Positions 59,139 through 64,000 of a DNA stretch of 64,000 bases are shown here, piece after piece (the first letter of the stretch is position 1; the number at the start of each line of letters is the position of its first letter). This DNA is from Dehalococcoidia bacterium (GTDB taxonomy: Bacteria; Chloroflexota; Dehalococcoidia; Lucifugimonadales; UBA3495). A program made the translations under genes and the position numbers. The notes beneath the pieces were generated by a model. It made no database searches and was not told the origin of the DNA. It worked only from the letters and a program-made list of their open reading frames with translations. The stretch spans positions 1-64,000 of the forward strand of contig JAJEIA010000022.1 in the NCBI GenBank assembly GCA_022823505.1, given 5' to 3'.

Positions 59139-61141
59139 CGCGGTTCCAGCAGCAGGTTCCCGTAGGGATCGATCTCCCCCGTCCAACCCGGCGGAACCAC
59201 TATGGTGGTATCCAACTGTAATAGCAACGCGGGCCCTGCGATCCGGTTGCCGGTTTGCAGCCTGTCGCGGTCGTACAGGGTCGTCTCCACCGGTCCCTGG
59301 GCAAACACCACCTCCACATGACCAACCACCGCGTGGGACGCGGCGCTGCCGCTATCCGGGGCGGGTTCCAGAATCGGTTTGTCCACCGCCAGCTCCAGCT
59401 TTAGACGCAGGTTGACCACCTCCACGGGCAGGGCGCGGTCGGCGTACCCGAAGCGCTGCAGGTGGGCCTCATAAAACTCCGAGGCGATGCTGCGGGTCAG
59501 GTCGCCACGGCCGGTCAGCGATGGACAGTCGACGGTCAGCTCGAAGGACTGACCCACGTAGCGGACGTCCAGGAACCGCCGCGCCACCATGGCATCCGCG
59601 GGCAAGCCTTCCTCCACCAACTCGGCCCGAGCCAGCTGTTCCATGCCGTGGAACTCTTCCTCCAGGCGCGTTTTGTCCAGATCTTCTCCCCGCAGCATCA
59701 CGGTGCGGGAGTAGTCCTTGACCACGTCGGCGATGGCGACGCCCAGCGCGGACAGGATGCCGGGATGCCCCGGAACCAGGACCCGCGGGATGCCCAACTC
59801 GTCCGCCAACTCGCAGGCGTGCATGGGGCCCGCGCCGCCAAAGGGAACCAGGGTGAACTCCCGGGGATCGTAGCCGCGTTCCAAAGAAATGGCGCGGATG
59901 GCGCGCTCCATGTTGGAGTTGACCACGCGGATGATGCCCAGCGCGGTGTCGGTGGCCGATGCGCCTACACCCGTGGCGAGGTCCGTCATCAGGGACTGGG
60001 AGCGGTCCTGATCCAGCGTCATGCGGCCGCCCAGGAACCCGTCCGACCGCAGGCGACCCAGCGTCAGGTTGGCGTCGGTCACCGTGATCCGGTCGCCCCG
60101 ACCGTAGCAGGCCGGCCCGGGGTCCGCGCCGGCCGACTGGGGGCCGACCACCAGCGCGCCGCCAGCGTCGACCCGCGCGATGGAGCCGCCGCCGGCGCCC
60201 ACAGTGTGGATTTCGATCATCGGCACGCTGACCGGATAGCCGCCCAGGTTGGCCGACGTGGTCTCCTTGATGCGCCCGGGGCAAAGCGACACGTCGGTCG
60301 AGGTGCCGCCCATGTCCAGGGTGATGATGTCCGGATAGCCCGCCTGGACGCCGGTGTAGAACGCGCCTACTACCCCGCCGGCCGGCCCGCTGAGGATGGT
60401 GCGCACCGGCTGGTCCGCCGCCAGGCTGGCGGTGATGCTGCCGCCGGATGACTGCATGATGCGCAACCCGTGGCCAAGCACCGATTCCAACTGCGTCAGG
60501 TAACGCGCCATGACCGGGCCCACGTAGGAGTTGACGACCACGGTGCTGGTGCGCTCGTACTCCCGGAACTCCGGCAGGATCCGCGACGAAATCGAGATGA
60601 ACGGTTGGTTGGGGAGCCGGGCCAGCCGTTCAGCCAGTATCTCCTCGTGCACCGGGTTGAGGAACGAAAAAAGGAACGACACCGCCACGCCATCCACCCT
60701 GGCGTCGTCGAGCAATCCCACCAGGGCGTCGATGGATTCAGGCGTGAGATCATCCAGGATGGCGCCGGTGTAATCGATGCGTTCCGGCAACCCGAAGCGC
60801 AGTTGCCAGGGGGCCAGGGGCTCAGGGCGTTCCATGGACAGGTCATACAGGTCGGCCCGGTTCTGCCGGCCGATTTCGAGGACGTCCTCGAAGCCCATGG
60901 TGGTTACCAGGGCGGTGCGCCCGCCCTTGCCTTCCAGCAGAGCGTTGGTCGCCACGGTGCTCCCGTGGATGAAGTCGGCGCCGTCAACGTCAACACCAGT
61001 GTCGCGTACCCCCGTGGTTATGCCAACCGACGGGTCGGCTGGCGTCGACGGGAGCTTGTGGACGGAAAGAACGCCGTCCCGGAGGACGGCTATATCGGTG
61101 AAGGTACCGCCGACATCAATGCCGACTACGGTGTTAGTCAT
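59135..61141 (-). CDS. hyuA: hydantoinase A / 5-oxoprolinase family subunit
   Basis: 668-residue ATPase subunit of the N-methylhydantoinase/oxoprolinase family, with an ASKHA-type ATP site. It starts VVGIDVGGTFTDIAVLRDG, the phosphate-1 motif, then GSTVATNALLEGKG (about 62-75) and LDMGGTSTDVSLC (about 275-287), the phosphate-2 motif. FGGAGPMHACELADELGI (about 435-452) is a further signature. With HyuB it couples ATP to opening cyclic amides. The gene precedes hyuB on the same strand, as usual, but is separated from it by four other genes. Confidence 0.93.
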   Translation of the reverse strand: MTNTVVGIDVGGTFTDIAVLRDGVLSVHKLPSTPADPSVGITTGVRDTGVDVDGADFIHGSTVATNALLEGKGGRTALVTTMGFEDVLEIGRQNRADLYDLSMERPEPLAPWQLRFGLPERIDYTGAILDDLTPESIDALVGLLDDARVDGVAVSFLFSFLNPVHEEILAERLARLPNQPFISISSRILPEFREYERTSTVVVNSYVGPVMARYLTQLESVLGHGLRIMQSSGGSITASLAADQPVRTILSGPAGGVVGAFYTGVQAGYPDIITLDMGGTSTDVSLCPGRIKETTSANLGGYPVSVPMIEIHTVGAGGGSIARVDAGGALVVGPQSAGADPGPACYGRGDRITVTDANLTLGRLRSDGFLGGRMTLDQDRSQSLMTDLATGVGASATDTALGIIRVVNSNMERAIRAISLERGYDPREFTLVPFGGAGPMHACELADELGIPRVLVPGHPGILSALGVAIADVVKDYSRTVMLRGEDLDKTRLEEEFHGMEQLARAELVEEGLPADAMVARRFLDVRYVGQSFELTVDCPSLTGRGDLTRSIASEFYEAHLQRFGYADRALPVEVVNLRLKLELAVDKPILEPAPDSGSAASHAVVGHVEVVFAQGPVETTLYDRDRLQTGNRIAGPALLLQLDTTIVVPPGWTGEIDPYGNLLLEPR

Positions 61142-61149
61142 TGGAATGG

Positions 61150-61419
61150 TTACTCTGCGGTAGATTGGGCGTTGGCTTCGGAGCGTTCATTGCGGAGGTC
61201 TTCCCGGTAATTTCTGACAACACCGGTCAGCAAAGCGCAGCTGGCCAGAAAGTAGCCAGTGTAGAGTACCGGCAGCCATGCGATCTTAAGCGGCAAACCG
61301 AAGGCCATTTCCAGGGCGATCAGCACCATGACTTGAAATGACGTGGTGGTGTAAATCGCCAGGGCCGCGATCGGCAATATAACCCTTTTGCTAACCCAAC
61401 GGTTGGGGTTGCGCATCAT
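61150..61419 (-). CDS. small two-helix membrane protein
   Basis: 89 residues with hydrophobic segments (VILPIAALAIYTTTSFQVMVLIALEMAFGL and LPVLYTGYFLASCALL) then a charged tail (YREDLRNERSEANAQ). No family is recognised. It ends 8 nt before the hyuA start on the same strand, and the next upstream gene (61465) is also a small membrane protein, so the three may be co-transcribed. A role in hydantoin metabolism is not implied. Confidence 0.55.
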   Translation of the reverse strand: MMRNPNRWVSKRVILPIAALAIYTTTSFQVMVLIALEMAFGLPLKIAWLPVLYTGYFLASCALLTGVVRNYREDLRNERSEANAQSTAE

Positions 61420-61464
61420 TGGAAAACTCCCGGAGACTGCACTGACTGTTTCCTGCCGGTTGAA

Positions 61465-61992
61465 TTAGGTTGCGTCCCGGTCATCTTCGGGTTCAGGAGG
61501 CATTATTCCGGCAGCCGCCTCGAGACGGCGGAACCGCGCCGCTATTTCCCGCTCATGCTCCGCGCGGACACGCTGCAATTCAGCTTCCGTCCTTTCGGCT
61601 CGCTCACGCGCCCGGTCGGCTTGCTCTCGCTCCCATTCCGCCTGCTCTCGTGCCCGTTCCGCCTGCTCATGGGCCAGCGCGGTCTGCGCTCGTTCCAGCT
61701 CAGCCTCCTGTCGCGCCTGCTGGATGAGTTGCTGCGCTTCGGCATATTGCTTCCGCAGCTTTTGGATTTCTGCCATGGCCTCGTCCGCGCGTTCTTTCTC
61801 TTTTATGGCGGTGTCGTCCCTCAATATTCCAAATACCATAACGAAGCCTCCCAGGAAACTGCTGGAGAATATCGTCGCAAAAGCTGCTGGCCCCCCGAAG
61901 TGCAGCACCAGCGTCTGAACCCCAACCAGCGCGAACGAAATGGCGATGTAAGCGACGAATGCGACCAGGTAAAGCTTATGTCTTCGCCGCAT
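61465..61992 (-). CDS. membrane protein with long coiled coil
   Basis: 175 residues. Two helices (LYLVAFVAYIAISFALVGVQ and FATIFSSSFLGGFVMVFGIL) are followed by an Ala/Glu/Arg-rich coiled coil (about 65-160) with heptads such as REQAEWEREQADRARERAE. The end is acidic (PEPEDDRDAT). No enzyme motif is seen. Similar small membrane anchors with coiled coils occur beside signalling or transport genes; the function is unknown. It is 45 nt upstream of the 89-residue protein. Confidence 0.62.
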   Translation of the reverse strand: MRRRHKLYLVAFVAYIAISFALVGVQTLVLHFGGPAAFATIFSSSFLGGFVMVFGILRDDTAIKEKERADEAMAEIQKLRKQYAEAQQLIQQARQEAELERAQTALAHEQAERAREQAEWEREQADRARERAERTEAELQRVRAEHEREIAARFRRLEAAAGIMPPEPEDDRDAT

Positions 61993-62052
61993 CGTGAAGC
62001 AGTATCCCTCGCCGATCTTATTCTAACGCGGGGGCGTGAAATCCGATAGCGG

Positions 62053-62781
62053 TTATGCTTCCGGCTCCACCAGGGCGATGCGCAAACGCTTGTTGATCCG
62101 CCCCTTGCTCTCGTGGCCGACCACCTGGATGCGGCCCACCTCGCTGGTGTTGCGCACGTGAGTGCCCCCGTCGGCCTGCAGGTCCAGACCCTGGATGTCG
62201 ATGGTGCGCACCTCGGTGATCGTCGGCGGCAGCAGGTTGATCTTGGTGCGGATCAGATCGGGGTGGGCGTCGGCCTCGTGGCGGCTCAGGAATCCGACCC
62301 CGATGTCGCGCCCCTCCGCCACTTCCGCGTTGATGCGCGCCTCGACCTCGTCGGCGAACTCCGCCGACATATTTTCCAGCTCGAAGTCCATGCGCGCGCG
62401 GCCGGGCTGCATGTCTCCGCCGGTGACCAGCGCCCCATAGTCGCGCCACACCACGCCGCACAGGATGTGCAGGGCCGTATGCGTGCGCATCAGACGATAG
62501 CGCCGGTCCCAGTCGATCGCGCCGTGCACCGTTGATCCAACTCCGGGCAAGTCTGAGCCATCTATGGTGTGCACGATGGAACCGCCGGCCCGTGCCGCCT
62601 TGGTGACCTTGAACTCGACACCCGACGCATCCGTCAGCGTACCCACGTCATAGGGCTGCCCTCCGCCCCCGATGTAGAAAGCGGTGCGGTCGAGCACCAC
62701 GCCGCCGTCGTCCGTGACCTCGGTTACCTTGGCATCGAACTCGGATACGTAGGCGTCGTTCAGGAACAGCAATTCAGTCAT
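62053..62781 (-). CDS. alaX: alanyl-tRNA editing protein AlaX
   Basis: 242-residue free-standing editing domain that deacylates Ser- or Gly-tRNA(Ala). AlaX-type core: the Gly-rich GGGGQPYDVGTL (about 38-49) and the metal motif HTALHIL (about 99-105). Late in the protein the family's C-x-x-x-H reads ADGGTHVRNTSEVG, so the Cys is Asp while His is kept. The end is KGRINKRLRI. ATG 62781 is preferred over 62796 because GGGAGA lies 7 nt before it. It stands alone at this locus. Confidence 0.9.
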   Translation of the reverse strand: MTELLFLNDAYVSEFDAKVTEVTDDGGVVLDRTAFYIGGGGQPYDVGTLTDASGVEFKVTKAARAGGSIVHTIDGSDLPGVGSTVHGAIDWDRRYRLMRTHTALHILCGVVWRDYGALVTGGDMQPGRARMDFELENMSAEFADEVEARINAEVAEGRDIGVGFLSRHEADAHPDLIRTKINLLPPTITEVRTIDIQGLDLQADGGTHVRNTSEVGRIQVVGHESKGRINKRLRIALVEPEA

Positions 62782-63021
62782 GTCGGCTTCTCCCATGTCG
62801 GCCGGACCGTTCTGTATGCCGGCCTCGGCATTATAACAACCACGTCCCGGCTGGATAAATGCGGCCGGCTCGTCTCCTCCTCATAGTCTTTCCAACAACA
62901 GCGACAGGCACCACATTCTTTTTTAATTGGGATGCTAAACTTGGCAGCCCCCGCTCCGGCCGGCGACGCGCGACTGGGCGGCAGCACAAAAAGGGGACGA
63001 GTTGCCGAAGAGGTGAAATCA

Positions 63022-64000
63022 ATGGCCAGATTGGAAGACCTTCCAGCCGGAGAACGCGAGCTGATGATGAATATCCCCATGCCGCATTTCGATACCACGC
63101 CGTTCGTGACGGGCAAACCGCTGTCGGAACGACGGGTAGCGATTCTGTCGACGGCGGCCCTGCAAACCCGCAGCGATCGGGCCTTTGCGTGGGGAGATGC
63201 CGGCTATCGCGTCATTCCTGGCCAAACCCAGCCCAACGACATCATCATGTCGCACCGTTCGGTCAACTTCGACCGCTCCGGATTCCAGCAGGACTACAAC
63301 GTTTGCTTCCCGCTGGATCGCCTGCGCGAGTTGGCCCATGCCGGAGTGATCGGCTCGGTGGCCGACTATCACTACACCGTTATGGGCGCCAATGCTCCCG
63401 AACGACTGGAAGACACGGCGCGCCACATCGCGGGGCTGATGAAGCGCGACGCCGTGGACACTGTGCTGCTGGTCCCAGTTTGACCGCGCTGCACGTGCGC
63501 CGTTGGCGGACTCGCCCATTACATCGAGCAGGAGGGAGTCGGCACCACGCAGATCAGCCTGATCCGGGAGCACACCGCAGCCATCAGGCCCCCGCGGGCC
63601 CTGTGGGTGTCCTTTGAGCTCGGGCGGCCTCTGGGCGTGCCCAACGACCCGGCGTTCCAGACCCGTGTCCTGCGGGCCGCTTTGGCGTTGATGGACGCCG
63701 AAGCTGGCCCCGTTCTGGAAGACTACCCTGAAGACGTTCCGCCCGAACTGGCTGGCGTTGATTTCACCGGAATGTCATGCCCCATAGACCTGCCGCAGCC
63801 GTCGTCCGTCGAACACGGGATCGTAGAAGATTTGCTGCAAGAAATACAGCAGGTCGCCCCCTGGTACGACCTGGCGGTGAGTCAACGCGGACGCACCACC
63901 GTCGGCATAAGCGAGCTGAACATGGAACGGGCCGGCCGGTTTCTGGCGGGTTACATCGTGGACGAGACCACTCCGGCGCCACGCTCGGACCTGACCGCGG
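63022..64000 (+). CDS. glycine/sarcosine/betaine reductase selenoprotein B-like protein (in-frame TGA = Sec154), partial
   Basis: The frame stays open through TGA 63481-63483 and continues to the right edge, giving at least 326 residues. The N-terminal part (VGRLxx-like ARLEDLPAGERELM, SHRSVNFDRSGF, GVIGSVADYHYTVMG) and the part after TGA (CAVGGLAHYIEQEGV, FELGRPLGVPNDPAFQTRVL, LEDYPEDVPPEL) both fit the GrdB selenoprotein-B family. The motif is VPV-U-PRCTC, a U-x-x-C redox pair (Sec154, Cys157) plus Cys159. ATG 63022 has AGGTG about 6 nt before it. True GrdB works in glycine/betaine reductase complexes; other members have unknown substrates. The 3' end lies beyond the window. Confidence 0.9.
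63481..63511 (+). promoter_or_regulatory. candidate bacterial SECIS of the selenoprotein-B-like gene
   Basis: After TGA (63481-63483) the mRNA can form CGCC-GUU-GGCG (63498-63501 with 63505-63508), extended by G-U/A-C pairs (63495-63496 with 63510-63511) around one G-G mismatch. The GUU triloop begins 18 nt after TGA with G first, fitting bacterial SECIS rules. Confidence 0.6.

Overview
The window is 64 kb of high-GC bacterial chromosome. No rRNA, tRNA, CRISPR array, plasmid or phage module is visible. The gene content is dominated by families for oxidising and hydrolysing small organic molecules: four short-chain dehydrogenases, two GMC oxidoreductases, a copper amine oxidase, a sulfite-oxidase-like molybdoenzyme, an LLM flavin monooxygenase, several amidohydrolases, hydantoinase A and B subunits, a thiolase and two 6-bladed NHL propellers. 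With the ABC-F protein, dodecin, DNA-binding GAF/PAS regulator, family-5-like uracil-DNA glycosylase and TGA-decoding genes, this resembles marine or sponge-associated Chloroflexota (SAR202/Dehalococcoidia-like). That placement is an inference from gene content only.

Layout. 0-16.4 kb: SDR, ABC-F ATPase, dodecin, MetE-like methyltransferase, amidohydrolase, molybdoenzyme, amine oxidase, NHL protein, LLM oxidoreductase, MFS transporter and a 1265-residue permease/propeller fusion. 16.4-22.2 kb: a family-5 ABC import operon (binding protein and two permeases, no ATPases) and a PQQ-like propeller. 22.2-29.8 kb: GMC oxidoreductase, amidohydrolase, voltage-gated cation channel, pyrE and a GAF-PAS-pseudokinase-receiver-winged-helix regulator. 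29.8-42.8 kb: gamma-glutamyltransferase divergent from a membrane XRE regulator, metallohydrolase, ispH, a Kv-like channel without a K+ filter, two paralogous SDRs, Uma2 nuclease, MFS, and a redoxin/CopD-like/Trm112 cluster. 42.8-50.3 kb: an accessory stretch with a small gene plus PIN protein, a UGSC selenoprotein and its partner, HEPN-like genes, NHL and SDR genes, a HepT/MntA pair with a frameshifted hepT, VOC and GNAT proteins. 50.3-64 kb: GMC oxidoreductase, Uma2, thiolase, UDG, a split hyuA/hyuB pair, PIG-L deacetylase, AlaX and a second selenoprotein running off the right edge.

Main discoveries. Two genes carry an in-frame TGA that must be read as selenocysteine to give a full-length protein. 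One is a UGSC-family protein (43660-44196, minus) whose TGA lies exactly at the U of U-G-S-C. The other is a glycine/sarcosine/betaine reductase selenoprotein B-like protein (from 63022, plus) with a U-x-x-C motif. Both TGAs are followed by a hairpin with a GU-starting triloop 18-19 nt downstream, which fits a bacterial SECIS. Also notable are a sensor kinase-like regulator lacking the phospho-acceptor His, two unusual ion-channel filters, the permease/propeller fusion, and several families of dispersed palindromic repeats between genes.
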